Assembly (NCBI GenBank): GCA_000934385.1
Contig: KN880501.1
Span: 47,533-111,532, forward strand
Reading direction: 5' to 3'
DNA from: Cylindrobasidium torrendii FP15055 ss-10
Lineage: Eukaryota > Basidiomycota > Agaricomycetes > Agaricales > Physalacriaceae
Length of the DNA: 64,000 nt
Positions within the stretch are counted from its first letter, which is position 1. The number at the start of each line of letters is the position of its first letter. Below the pieces are notes generated by a model that saw only the letters and a program-made list of their open reading frames with translations, was not told the DNA's origin and made no database searches. Below, in pieces: positions 35,427 to 45,838 of this stretch. A program made the translations under genes and the position numbers.

Positions 35427-35830
35427 TCACAAAAACTCTAGTAACGTCGTTGGCGTATGAAGCCGCCTGCTACTAATCAAAGGTACACACACCTGAGAAA
35501 AGGTTCGCATAATAGTCGAGTCGGCATTGAGGCTCTCATTGCGCATTTGCGCCAAACGCAAGACAATATGCTTAGTACCTGAGCGACGATACCCCCTGCT
35601 GTCGTCTGGGTTGGTACTCCCTGTAAAAAAGCCCACATGAAGTGGGACTCGAGCTCTTCGAGCATCATTGCCGAGATAGTTGGTGACCTTTCTCCTTTCC
35701 ATGGGCAGTAGGTCAAAAGAAAACAGTCGAAGGGTTTTCCGGGAGGACTGAGCCAGGACCACGACCCAAAGCGTCATACGCAATGTCCTTGGCAATTAGA
35801 TAGAAAGTCGAAGAGCTGTCATTCAATGAA
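35427..35830 (-). pseudogene. A-prime: degenerate B-family gene opposite D2
   Basis: The minus strand holds two overlapping frames that together follow exon 1 of the B gene. One frame reads SPTISAMMLEELESHF (B: LSSTIRKKLERLSDFDF). After a frame change near 35645 the other reads VGFFTGS, RGYRRSGTKHIVLRL, NESLNADST and MRTFSQ (B: AGFLTGK, HGFRRSAPNHYIYRF, ENLHIDST, NLFLG). A splice-like gtgtgtg follows. The similarity is lower than between A and B, so this copy is older. No equivalent of the large B exon 3 was found to its left. It lies head to head with D2, as B does with D4. Confidence 0.55.
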
Positions 35831-36061
35831 GAGGTGGTATTAGTGGGACTGAACGGAAATTGTGAGCCATATGTATGTCGGACAGTCTTTATTTCTCCCC
35901 CTTTGATTTCAGTGTCAGCTCGGCGAATGAGAAAACAAAGAATGTTGTTGCAAAATTCAGTGGCGCTGGTTCGGCATTCCGTTCCGATCAACCGGAGGTC
36001 CGGAACCGAACGATCGCCCAGCTGCATCTTACCACCATGCTCACTACCACGGACTACCACC

Positions 36062-37232
36062 ATGCTTTACGGAGCAGAAGATATCTCACTATCCGAAAAA
36101 TACACTTCTGATGTTGTGGAAATACCTCTGTTTGACAGGCAAACATTTATGGTGCGTAACAAGTCAAGTTAACTTTGTTTGCATGCTGATTATTGTAGCT
36201 AAATGCCTTGGAAAGCTTCGGAGGGCTATACCAATACGAGTTCCGCAAATACTTCAAGTCCCCTATCAATATTCTGAAAGGTACATGATATGCACTATGT
36301 TGCTTTTGCGTGCCCTTATCCATCTTACTTAGTTCTAACCAGGCATTGCCAAACTATTCCGCTCCGTTACCATGGCCTTCATCCCGGCGGAGGAGGATTT
36401 ACACCAGATGTTGACTTTCTTCGAAGACAACTGCCTCTGCCCGGTATCAGAGCGCAAGCGATTTGATGAGGTGCGCTCCCTGCCATCATGTTGGAATACT
36501 ACTAACGCACTATTAAAGGTCGCTCACCTTCAAACATCAGTGTACACGCTCGGCGTGGACTCATACTTCCAGGAAGATATCTTTACTCGGCACCCCATCT
36601 CTGGCAAGGTCACCCGCCACCGGTATCCATACACAACCCTTCCCAAATTCACCCTTCCTGTACATCCATGCATCGCGGCGTCAAAGGCGGGCAGCATCGT
36701 CCGCTTAACGTCGGATGCGTCTCCCATATCAAGAAATCTGCTTAGCATCGTGAGATACTTCTCACGCAACCAGTTCTGGAGCAAAATCCCTCGACGTCCA
36801 CATTCAGTCAAGGTTCGATTGACAACATCCAAGTCATCGTCGTCTTCGGGCTCTAGTCAATCATCAGCCTCTTCGACACCATCGTTGCGCTCACGCTGCT
36901 CAACAGCGTCTTCCCACTCCGCGGGTTCTTCCTCCTCATGCTGTTCGTGCAGTCCGCGTCCTCAGAAGCGCAAGCTACCCACGGACACCGCCGCTCTTCC
37001 TCGCCCGACAAAAATTCAACGGCGCCAACCCCCTTCAGTAGGAAGTCTGTTTTATCCAGTCGGCAGAGGTTGCTCTTCAGGCACCGCGAGACTGGCGAGG
37101 GAGCACGGACGCTGCCAGGACGCGCACTGTGTGTACACTGTTTGCATTCTCGACCTCGCGGACTGCCCTCGAATTGTCAAGAAACTCCCGCAACGCCATC
37201 GGTTTTCTGCGGGCTCAAGGCAAGCGGATTGA
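36062..37232 (+). CDS. D2: D-family protein, intact copy
   Basis: Four exons (36062-36151, 36199-36280, 36344-36470, about 36519-37232) encode about 335 aa. It begins MLYGAEDISLSEKYTSDVV. Exon 2 reads ALESFGGLYQYEFRKYF. Exon 3 ends CPVSERKRFDE. Exon 4 reads VAHLQTSVYTLGVDSYF, FTRHPISGK, YPYTTLPKFTLPVHPC, then a long Ser-rich stretch. A basic tail with PQKRKLPTD and PRPTKIQRR could be a nuclear localisation signal. The SERKR and TGK blocks with the intron between them are shared with the partner B gene, which suggests common origin. No catalytic motif is recognised. The C-terminus beyond IQRR is longer than in D3 and D4 and does not match them. Confidence 0.65.
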
Positions 37233-37768
37233 TGGCGACGTCGCACACTCGCGTGAATGGGCAAGGAGGGGCTTGAGCGATGCGCAACTGGCGTAGAACA
37301 GCCAATTCCCCGAAGTGCGCTCCAGCGACTGCTACTTGCAGCGCTCAGGATGCGTGCCTTTGTAGATTCACTACTCGGCCGCACAGCCTTGTTGGTTGTT
37401 GGACGCCCTCTACCTGGGTGAAAAGGAAAGATGGCCAGGTCGCGCGGGGGCGCTGGGTAGACACGGTTGTTTACAGCATAGGAAGTGTCGATGAATGGAA
37501 CGTATACCCTGTTTTGCATATATACCATACTTGCAATGTAGCCCTCATGCACATCGCTCATTCTGCACTGATATTCAATGAGCCACGTTCCGCTTTCGCG
37601 GCGGAGATGGCCACACAAAGAATTAAATCAAGTGTGAGTATATGAGTGGTAACTAGATAAGATCCATGTCTGCATCGTGCATCGCGTGAAGAGGAAGTCC
37701 GGGAGACAGCACATCAGGCTGATCTTTCCAGGATCTTTCGATCAAAGCTACGCCTGTTTCTAACCATC
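37233..37768. other. Gap between D2 and E3
   Basis: No supported gene or repeat. Confidence 0.4.
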
Positions 37769-39034
37769 ATGTCACAGTCTACTTCAATTCTGACAATACT
37801 TCCCACGGAGTTGGTCACTGAAATCATTTGCCAGTTAGCTCGCTCAGACGATGGTTCTGCTTCGGGAAATCTTCTTTCTATCCTTACTCTCAGACAAACG
37901 TGCCGCTTTTTGGACAACCTCATTGCCAGTAGCAGACCCATCTGGCTGGCCATCTTCGCTGCACGCTACGATTTACATGATCATCACTGCCAATTGGACT
38001 TTGACCCACAGTTGAACGCTGTCAGACAACGCACTATATGCCTGGAGCATAATCTTATCGACAAAGCCCTCCTACGGGATATGGTGCTGGAAAGTGGTTA
38101 GTATGCTCACATATCATTTACTGGGAACTCAAATAGTCACAAGTGGTGCATAATATTCCGTCCATCGTCCGCTCTCCAGTTGGGCGCAGCGTGCTCAAGA
38201 TTGTTCAACACGTCGACATGAAAGACTATCGTTCTACCGAATTTCTCATGGTTATTCAGGCAGTCGCGTCTGCTACTCTCGAGAATCGTACCTTTCTAAA
38301 TCAGTCGTCGCAGCGGCGTTGGCTTGCGGCATTTCGCAGAGGTTCTTTAGCCACTGTGTCCTTTGTATGTACACCCTAGTCTTCCCACCATCATATGCGT
38401 GTTCATCAATCCCCAAGGGCAGAGGCTATCGCTATTATCAATGCATACACATTGCCATGCTCGACCTCCTCAAATTTGATTCGCGGATTGCGACTGACAG
38501 AGCTTTCGAGGTTTTTGCTCTGCAAGGTCCAAGCGCGCTGCAGGCTCCACCACCAGACACAAATATCACTGGCCGTATGCTCGGCGTCTCCCAAGACTTC
38601 ACTCTATATGACGTTCTACGCTCGCCGACAACAGCACATTTAACGGATGCCTTTGAGCGATTCCGAGGGACACATTCGTGGGCGGGGTATTACCTGGTAT
38701 TACACACATGGGTGCTCATCGTCTTCCTTTCTCTAACAAATAATTATTGATGCATTTGTCAAGCGATAGCAGGGTTATCGACCCAGTGACGAGGGCCAAG
38801 TTCACGTTGGCACCAGATCCTTCCCCGACACATGCATGGACGCTGGTTGGCGAAGGAGCTGACGTGCCGACGGGCCCGTTCGTCATACGCGGGACAGTGA
38901 AGAAGACAGGCGAGTTTGCTTTCCATAAGCAGTACGATAATGGCGTTCAGTGCGATTATCAAGGGTGGGTCTTGCCGTATGGACTAGTAGGCGAGTATGT
39001 GTCAGGGGCTTTCTGGATGTGGTTAGAAGATTGA
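37769..39034 (+). pseudogene. E3: F-box protein, copy 3, with a frame-breaking 10-nt duplication
   Basis: The gene starts at 37769 (MSQSTSILTILPTELVTEII) and shows the F-box blocks LPTELVTEIICQL, LRQTCRFLDNLI and IWLAIFAARYDLHD. Exon 2 reads VVHNIPSIVRSP, exon 3 RGYRYYQCIHIAMLDLLKFD and NITGRMLGV. At the end of exon 3 the copies E1 and E2 read YYAY and YYTYG before the intron. Here ggtattacct is followed at once by ggtattacac (38686-38705). This 10-nt tandem duplication shifts the frame, so the last exon (from DSRVIDPVTRAKFTLAPDP to FWMWLED) no longer joins in phase by any GT donor I could find. The gene is probably inactive or truncated, though a GC donor or a different splice is not excluded. 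Confidence 0.55.
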
Positions 39035-39329
39035 AACAATGTTCGCTACCGCAAGGAAGTTCGACAATTTGTTACACTTCCAAATGACCTCAAAAATGCC
39101 TTCAGACACATGGACTCGCATATAAGCACTGCCTGATTATGGTGACTACCTTGGGAGTGCCACCATCTTGCATGTGTGCGGTCGGGGAAGTGATTGGATT
39201 TGAGACGTTATCATAACCATACCGAATGTCAAGGACTGTGCAATAGATTATTATTATAGAAGGACCTCTCAGACTCATTGTTTTATGTAGCACCATAAAA
39301 GTCCGACGCAGCAGAAGTGATAATCATAT
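39035..39329. other. Short gap after E3
   Basis: No gene recognised. Confidence 0.4.
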
Positions 39330-39887
39330 ACGATCACGTTCCCTGCGGAACCGTGGGAAAATGACATCACGCGCTTCGGAACTACTCACTTTGCCTTCGC
39401 CTATCATCTGGTACTTGGACAAAGTGTCCCAACTCGGTTATCTTCATGGACATCTCAAACAAGAGAACTACGCATTATCTCTCCGAGCTCCCATATCGAA
39501 CCCGCCGCATTCATGGACAAGGAAATTGGCCATCCCCAGAAAAATTGCGCTCTCCTGGATGCTTCAAGATAATCCAAAACATTTATGGAGCCATAGCGAC
39601 ATGTCTCGAGCTCATTTTAGACTTCCGTCTTCGAAGAATAGAGTTAATGCTAGGTATATCAGACTTGACCCCTCCCGCTCACCATGAACCGCAGCGCAAC
39701 AGACTGATGCGCCTTTCTCTGGCGCATTGCATTGAGCTACTCTGAGAAAACTTCGTCACTTAGCTCCCACCGATTTCCAACATGTCTCGTTGTAATAAGG
39801 TATAAAAGGATCGCAAGTCCAGGCCAAAAAATCAGCAACTCTTAGCTCCCATCCCATCTTAGCCACCAGCTCTCCTTCACGTCCATC
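39330..39887 (+). promoter_or_regulatory. Upstream region of G2, homologous to that of G1
   Basis: This region is the reverse complement of about 14008-14560 upstream of G1. It includes the stretch gcggaaccgtgggaaaatga, the arm at 39565-39680 shared with the inverted repeat near G1, and a TATA box GGTATAAAAGG near 39798. The duplication therefore included the whole promoter. Confidence 0.65.
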
Positions 39888-40815
39888 ATGCTCTTCACCT
39901 CCTTCTTCACTCTGGCACTCGCCGCCGTGTCCCTTGCGGCTCCCGCTCCCAGCCCCGTCGACCTTGACGACCGCGCTGTCAGCTTCGAGAGCATCCGTGT
40001 CGGATTGACCGTCGTCATCAACACATACCGCACCAGCCCATCGTCCAACAACCGCGCCAACCTTTGCAGGATCATCAGCGGGCTCACTCAAGCTCAGAGG
40101 GTGCGTGCTTCGTTTTACTTCACCATCCCTCAATTCCTGACACCATCTCCAGACGAGAATCCAGAACCTTGGGTTCGACCTCAGCCGTATCCAATGCCCC
40201 AACATCGTCGACCAGCTCAACACCGTTCAAGCCGGTCTCGGCGCGGCGTACCAGGCCTACACGCAAAACCAGAACGCTCGGAACACCGCTGCGCTCTGCG
40301 CCATCACCTCTCAGCTCACGGCAGCCCAGCGAAGCCGGATCGTTGCACTCGGCATCAACCTCAGCAACGTCCAGTGCACTCAGAATGTCGACCAGCAGCT
40401 TAACGCCATCGCCCCAGGACTCGCCACCGCGTACGACGCCTTGGCCGCTGCACCGACTGTCTTCGCCAACCAGCTGGCGTACTGCCAGATCGCCACCCGT
40501 CTCAACGCGCAGCAAACTTCTCAACTCAACGCTCTTAACCTCAGCGGTACTACCGGTCTTCAGTGCCAAGATGTCATTATTCAGAACCGCCTGAACAGCA
40601 ACATTCTCGCCGGCTTTGGCGATGCGTACTACGCCTATTTGGCGGACAACTCCACGGCTAACCAGCAAGCGCTTTGCACGCTCACGGGTCAGCTCAGCAA
40701 TGCCCAGAAGGTTCGTCTTTGTTGCCCGCTTTCCTGGTCTTGCGCTGACTGTTGTTTGCAGCGCCGCTTGCTCAACAACTTTGGCATCGATGTGACTACC
40801 TTTGGTTGCACATAA
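39888..40815 (+). CDS. G2: secreted four-repeat protein, second copy
   Basis: Three exons (39888-40100, 40153-40710, 40762-40815) have exactly the same lengths as those of G1 and encode about 274 aa. The signal peptide MLFTSFFTLALAAVSLAAPA is identical. The four 58-residue units and their paired Cys are kept, with few changes (for example TTGLQCQDV where G1 has ATGLQCPNV, and LCCPLSW in intron 2). Intron positions are conserved. The near identity suggests a recent copy or gene conversion with G1, which lies 26 kb away in the opposite orientation. Secretion is expected; function is unknown. Confidence 0.7.
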
Positions 40816-40982
40816 AATATTTCCATATCGCTTACTATCTTACGACCTTTACGATTTGTGACTTGTCGCGTCTGTTGTGTGGTTGGTATCTACGATAGCT
40901 TTCGAGATTGTTGTACATTAACACGCACTGTATATGACCCTGTTTTCTACAATTTCACGGTGTCTTCATCTCCTCCAACGAT
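40816..40982. other. Short gap between G2 and the tandem duplication
   Basis: 3' flank of G2; no feature seen. Confidence 0.4.
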
Positions 40983-41342
40983 CGCTCGAGTGAATTTCTC
41001 TGCGACCTTTTAGCGTTTAAAATTGAAAGAGTCAATCCAAGTCGTGCAACCGATTCACAGCGAGAACAGTGCTTACTGAAGAACTGAGTTGTCCTACGTC
41101 TCTTGCCGCGCTGTGCATCCCGGCTCACAGTGTCGACCTAAAACGGCTCCGCCAAGTTACACTACGAGGTGTGATGAAGTCGTGATATTGTCCTTGAGCG
41201 TAGCAGACGCGTCTTGGAAGTTGGCGTCCAGATGGTGGTAGCGAAGTGTCCTACAGTGTTAAGTACAGTGTCGCAGACTCGTATGTACAGGGATAACGAG
41301 CTCTAGATAAGCCATCAGATGGGTAGTATGTCCAATTCATAA

Positions 41343-42020
41343 TCAACGTAATGCTTCGTATTGAGGAGGGGGAGTCTCTGGTGACGGAAGAGATGCAGTC
41401 GACGGAGATCGTGTGTTCATTTCAGGCGGGCGATCTGCAACACGAGATGGCTGCGAGGCGGGAGATTCAGCCGTCGCCGACAATGGGGACCATGAAAGGA
41501 CTCGGTGAACGTTCGAGCGCGGCCTTCCTTCCACAGACTCGCTTTGAATTCCTGAGTGAGATACCGTCGTATGGACTTCTCTTCCTTGAGAGGTTCGAGG
41601 TGAAGTGGGGCGCGATGGAGAAGCGGGGGATGGCGCAGTGGTCGTTGGCGCGACTCCGGTGGGGTTGAAAAAGCTGGAGTATCCGCCGGTTGCGGCTGTT
41701 TGCTGGTTCATCGGCGGCTGCGATGCCGCCGCCTCTTGAAGTCGCTTCTTGAGCCGTCTGCGGCTTCTTGCGCGACGCACAAAGTGAAATGCAGATGCGA
41801 GCAAAATAAGACCAGCAACAACAACAATCACAATGGTGATGGTGATAGTGGTGTGACGGGACAAGCCGGGGGCATCTGGATGATTGTAGTGTGGATGAAC
41901 ACCGTCGACATCTTGTCGCTCGTCGAGCATTGCAACGAGTGTTGGAGGCATGATGGTAAGGAGTAGAACGACTGTGACAGAGGGAAGGCCCAGATTAATT
42001 ACCAAACTCCGCGGGTCCAT
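41343..42020 (-). CDS. J1: membrane protein with PPxY tail
   Basis: A single exon encodes 225 aa. Residues about 8-32 (NLGLPSVTVVLLLTIMPPTL) form an N-terminal hydrophobic segment, either a signal anchor or a signal peptide. A second membrane helix lies near residues 58-82 (TTITITIVIVVVAGLILLAS), followed by a strongly basic stretch (RRARSRRRLKKRL) that places the tail in the cytosol. The tail is Pro/Ser/Thr-rich and ends PETPPPQYEALR, which contains a PPxY motif (PPQY). PPxY motifs bind WW domains, notably of Rsp5/Nedd4 ubiquitin ligases, so an adaptor or sorting role is a reasonable guess. No enzyme motif is present. J2 at 44411-45085 is a tandem copy. Confidence 0.6.
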   Translation of the reverse strand: MDPRSLVINLGLPSVTVVLLLTIMPPTLVAMLDERQDVDGVHPHYNHPDAPGLSRHTTITITIVIVVVAGLILLASAFHFVRRARSRRRLKKRLQEAAASQPPMNQQTAATGGYSSFFNPTGVAPTTTAPSPASPSRPTSPRTSQGREVHTTVSHSGIQSESVEGRPRSNVHRVLSWSPLSATAESPASQPSRVADRPPEMNTRSPSTASLPSPETPPPQYEALR

Positions 42021-42775
42021 TTTTCCGACACCGTACTAACTTATCCACCTGGCAGAATATTAGTCTGCAGTTATGTCCGCCTCACGCACGGCCCATTTTT
42101 CTCTGTCGTAAAGAGACGTTCACAACGCAGGTACAGTCTTTGGAGAGCGAGATCGTGTCTTCAGCGTGGAAGTGCATGGTAGCAGTGATGATGGGAAGAG
42201 TAGTGGTAAGAGGTCAATTCCGATCGTGTTGACCATCGGTAGGCATTGGCACCTGTTATGACGCAGTTACACGCAAGCAACCACGTGATCGTATCTTGAC
42301 CTATTGTGCAACTTCAAGTCAGTGCGACGCACAGCGCGCAACACGCGCGCAATACTATTATCTCTACTACCCACAACAGCACATTTCTGAGACTCTGAAG
42401 TATTCTTCGCTAATGGCCCGAGGCCGTCTAGTTGTACATTTATACATCCAGTAGCTATCAACTGGCCATCATAATACAATAACTGAGCGCTGAGCGCTGG
42501 GCTCCCAACGTGCCCTCCGCGCAGCCCCCCGGCGACTGGGTCCATCGGCTAGGCGTATCAAGGCTGGGTACACAACAAGGCCGGAATGAATCTGCTATTT
42601 GATGCGTCATCGACCTCAAGCACGGCGGGCATGGAGGAAGAGGCAATTCTACAGGTTCTGTGCATCGCTCAATCTTCCTCCGCGCCGATTGCCACATCGA
42701 GATCGAGCCTTGCGATACTGCAGCGCTACGCAAATTTGACGATCCAAGGCAGGTGAGCACCCGAACGCATGACGT
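42021..42775. other. Gap between J1 and D3
   Basis: 755 bp that matches the J2-D4 gap in order and content (for example gaccatcggtaggcattggcac in both). No gene seen. Confidence 0.5.
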
Positions 42776-43838
42776 TCAAGCACAACGGACACCCAGGCGA
42801 TGGATATGCTCCGAAGGCCGTCTGCTCGATTTTGCAGCGTTCGAAATATTTCTGGTAGCCGAAGATGCCCCTGCGACACAGGGAATACGTCGTTGTAGTT
42901 TAACCGCACGCGGAGACTCAACGACAGAGTCTGTGGACAACTTGCGCTTCCTGGGTCGGCCCGTATCTTGATTTGACGAGCCTGGATTTGATGACTCAGA
43001 GGGCACTGTTGAGGCCGAAGATCGTGACGATGCTGCAGTGGAAACCATGGACTGGCTGGAGGAAGATGAAAAAGTGCTAGTGGTGGCGGGCAGGGCTTTA
43101 GTTGGACGCCGGCGTGGGAGAATGTCGCCGCTGCATCGAGCATGATACCTCGTAATGGCAAGCAGAGTTTTGGAAACAGGAGATGCGTCGGGGGAGAAGC
43201 TGATAAGACACCCTGCCCTAAGCGCCGCGATACATGGATGCACTGGGAGGGTGAACTTTGGCAGCGTAGTATAGGGATGTCGGTGGCGGATAATCTTGCC
43301 GGTGAGAGGGTGGCGCGTGAATAGATTATGTTGGAAGCAAGATTTCACGCCAAGTGAATAAGTAGTTGTTTGAAGATGGGGGATCTGTGATCTATTAGTA
43401 CTTTGCGCCCCATGAGGTGTGTGACACACCTCGTCAAACCTTTGGCGCTCCGACACGTCGCAGTGAAAGTTTGCCAAGTGAAGCTCGAAGATGTCGCACA
43501 ATGTTTCTTCCGCGGGGACAAAGGCCAGGAAGGTTGAGCGAAAGAATCTGGCCATGCCTGGTTGGACTAGGGGGCATGAGTATGAGCATACAGCAAGCAA
43601 CACAAGGCCATTCTGCACACCTTTCATAACGTTGAGAGGCGATTTCATGTAAGTGCGGAAACCGTGTTGGTATAGCCCGCAGAATCTTTCTAAGTCATCC
43701 ACCTGGGAAAATGTGAATTTGGCGTCATATTTGGACAACCTCACGCACATCCCATCCTTCTCTGGCGTATAGAGCGACATTCACAGTATCAGAGGTAAAG
43801 TCTTCGGAGAGCGAAATGTCTTCGGCACGGTAAAGCAT
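42776..43838 (-). CDS. D3: D-family protein
   Basis: The gene starts at 43838 (MLYRAEDISLSEDFTSD); exon 1 is 90 nt (43838-43749), as in D2 and D4. Exon 2 reads VDDLERFCGLYQHGFRTYM and exon 3 ends CDVSERQRFDE. Exon 4 begins IPHLQTTTYSLGV and continues FTRHPLTGK, YPYTTLPKFTLPVHPC, a Ser-rich run and a basic tail (RPRKRKLSTD, PRAVKLQRR) ending HRLGVRCA. All exons are open. Its divergent B partner is lost: only a 61-bp piece remains at 43933-43993. This makes it a test of whether D works without B. Function is unknown. Confidence 0.65.
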
Positions 43839-43932
43839 ATCGGTGGTCGAGGTGGTGGTTGTAAGAGGGCAAGCCGGCTGATCGGTTCCGATCGTGCGGA
43901 GCCTCGGCACGACGCCACCGCTGAGCGCCGTG

Positions 43933-43993
43933 CACCTCCATGGAACTTAGCTGATTATTTCGCGACTTACACAGGAGAAACGCCAATATGTCC
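43933..43993 (+). pseudogene. Remnant of a B gene (intron 2 and start of exon 3)
   Basis: It matches 47694-47770 of the intact B gene: acctccatggaacttagctg, then acaggag, and gaaacgccaatatgtcc with a 12-nt internal deletion. The sequence on its left matches the D-side promoter (ccaccgctgagcgccgtgc). So about 700 bp covering the B-side promoter and exon 1 has been deleted, and sequence unrelated to B follows. Confidence 0.7.
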
Positions 43994-44410
43994 TTACATG
44001 GTTTCGACGAGTTTTATCCACACGTAGCTAGTCACTCTATTTATTGGTTTCCCTACGATATTGGCTCGAGTGAATGTCTCTGCAACCTTTTGGCATTAAA
44101 GATGCAACCCAAGTTGTGCAACCGATTCACAGCGAGAATAGTGCTTACCAAAAAATTCGAACTGAGTTGTCCTACGTCTCTTGCCGCGCTGTGCATCCCG
44201 GTTCACAGTGTCGACCTAAAACAGCTCCGCTAAGTTACATTACACTACGAGGTGTGATGAAGTTGTGATATTGTCCTTGCACGTAGAAGACGCGTCCTGG
44301 CGTGTAAATGGTAGTGAAGTGTCCTACATTGTTAAGTACAGTGTCGCGGACTCGTATGTACAGGGATAACGACCCCTCAAATTCAAATGGTTAGAATATC
44401 CAATCAATAA

Positions 44411-45085
44411 TCAATGCAATGCCTCGTATTGAGGAGGGGGAGTCTCTGGTGATGAAAGAAACGCAGCCAACGGAGCTCGTGTATTCATATCAGGCGGGCG
44501 ATCTGTATCGACTGCAACACGAGATGGCTGCGAGGCGGGAGACTCGGCCAACGAGGGGGACCATGAAAGGACTTGGTGAACGTTCGAGCGCGGCCTTCCT
44601 TCCACAGACTTGCTTTGGGGTCCTGGGTGAGATACCGTCGTATGGACTTCTCTTCCTTGAGAGGTTCGAGGTGAAGCGGGGCGTGATGGAGAAGCGGGGG
44701 ATGGCGCCGTGGTCGTTGGGGCGACTCCGGTGGGGTTGAAAAAGCTAGAATACCCGCTGGTTGCGGCTGTTTGCTGGTGCATTCGTGGTTGCGATGCCGC
44801 CTCTTGAAGCCGTTTCTCAAGGTGCCTACGGCTCCTTGCGCGACGCACAAAGTGAAATGCAGATGCGAGCAAAATGAGACCAGCGACAACAGCAATCACG
44901 ATGGTGATGGTGATTGTGGTGTGGCGGGTCAAGCCAGGGGCGTCTGGATGATTGTGTGGATGAACACCGTTGGCATCTTGTCGCTCATCGAGCATTGCAA
45001 CGAGTGTCGGAGGCATGATGGTAAGGAGTAGAACGACTGTGACAAAGGGAAGGCCCAGATTAATTACTAAACTCCACGGGTCCAT
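44411..45085 (-). CDS. J2: membrane protein with PPxY tail, tandem copy
   Basis: A single exon encodes 224 aa, aligned end to end with J1. The same two hydrophobic segments, basic stop-transfer stretch and PETPPPQYEALH tail are present, so the PPxY motif is kept. Differences are scattered substitutions and short indels (for example PSRVAVDTDRPPDMN where J1 has PSRVADRPPEMN). Both frames stay open after visible divergence, which favours both copies being functional. Confidence 0.6.
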   Translation of the reverse strand: MDPWSLVINLGLPFVTVVLLLTIMPPTLVAMLDERQDANGVHPHNHPDAPGLTRHTTITITIVIAVVAGLILLASAFHFVRRARSRRHLEKRLQEAASQPRMHQQTAATSGYSSFFNPTGVAPTTTAPSPASPSRPASPRTSQGREVHTTVSHPGPQSKSVEGRPRSNVHQVLSWSPSLAESPASQPSRVAVDTDRPPDMNTRAPLAAFLSSPETPPPQYEALH

Positions 45086-45838
45086 TTTTCCGACACCGTA
45101 CTAACTTATCCACTTGGCAGAATATTAGTCTGCAGTCATGTCCGCCTCACGCACGGCCCATTCTTCTCTGTTGTAAAGACACGTTCACAACGCTGCAGGT
45201 ACAGTCTTCGGAGAGCGAGATCGTGTCTTCAGCGTGAAAGAGCATGGTAGCAGATGGTAGCATGACGAGGGGAGCAGTGGTAAAAGGTCAATTTCGATCG
45301 TGTTGACCATCGGTAGGCATTGGCACATGTTATGACGCAGTTACACGCAAGCGACCACGTGATCGTATCTTGACTTAATGTGCAACAGTGCAATTCAGTG
45401 CAACGCACAGCGCGCAATGTTATTATCTCTGCTACCCATTGCAACTGCGCATTTCTGATACTCTGAAGTCTTCTGCGATGGCCCGAGGCCGTCTAGTTGT
45501 GCATTTATCCATCCAGTAGCTATCAATTAACTATCATAATGAGTACAGTAATTAAGCGCTGGGCTCCCAACGTGTCCTCCGCACAGCCCCCGCGGCGACT
45601 GGGTCCATTGGCTCGGCGTATCAAGGCTAGGTACACCACAACGCCGGAATGAGTCTGCTATTCAATGCGTCATCGACCTCGAGCACGGCGGGCATGGAGG
45701 AAGAGGCAATTCTACAGGTTCTGTGCATCGCTCAATCTTCCCCCGCGCCGATTGCCACATCGAAATCAAGCCTTGCGATGCTGCAGCGCTACGCAAATTT
45801 GACGATCCAAGGCAGGTGAGCACCCGAACGCATGACCT
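45086..45838. other. Gap between J2 and D4
   Basis: Homologous to the J1-D3 gap. No gene seen. Confidence 0.5.

Larger units (their letters stand above)
40983..44063. repeat. Tandem segmental duplication, unit 1 (J1-D3)
   Basis: The unit starts at gctcgagtgaat (40983; the second copy is at 44064). Its length is about 3081 bp. It carries J1, D3 and a 61-bp remnant of B. Coding and noncoding parts both match unit 2, for example gtatgtacagggataacga at 41282 and 44355. The 5' flank, the J gene, the gap and D align in order. Confidence 0.8.
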
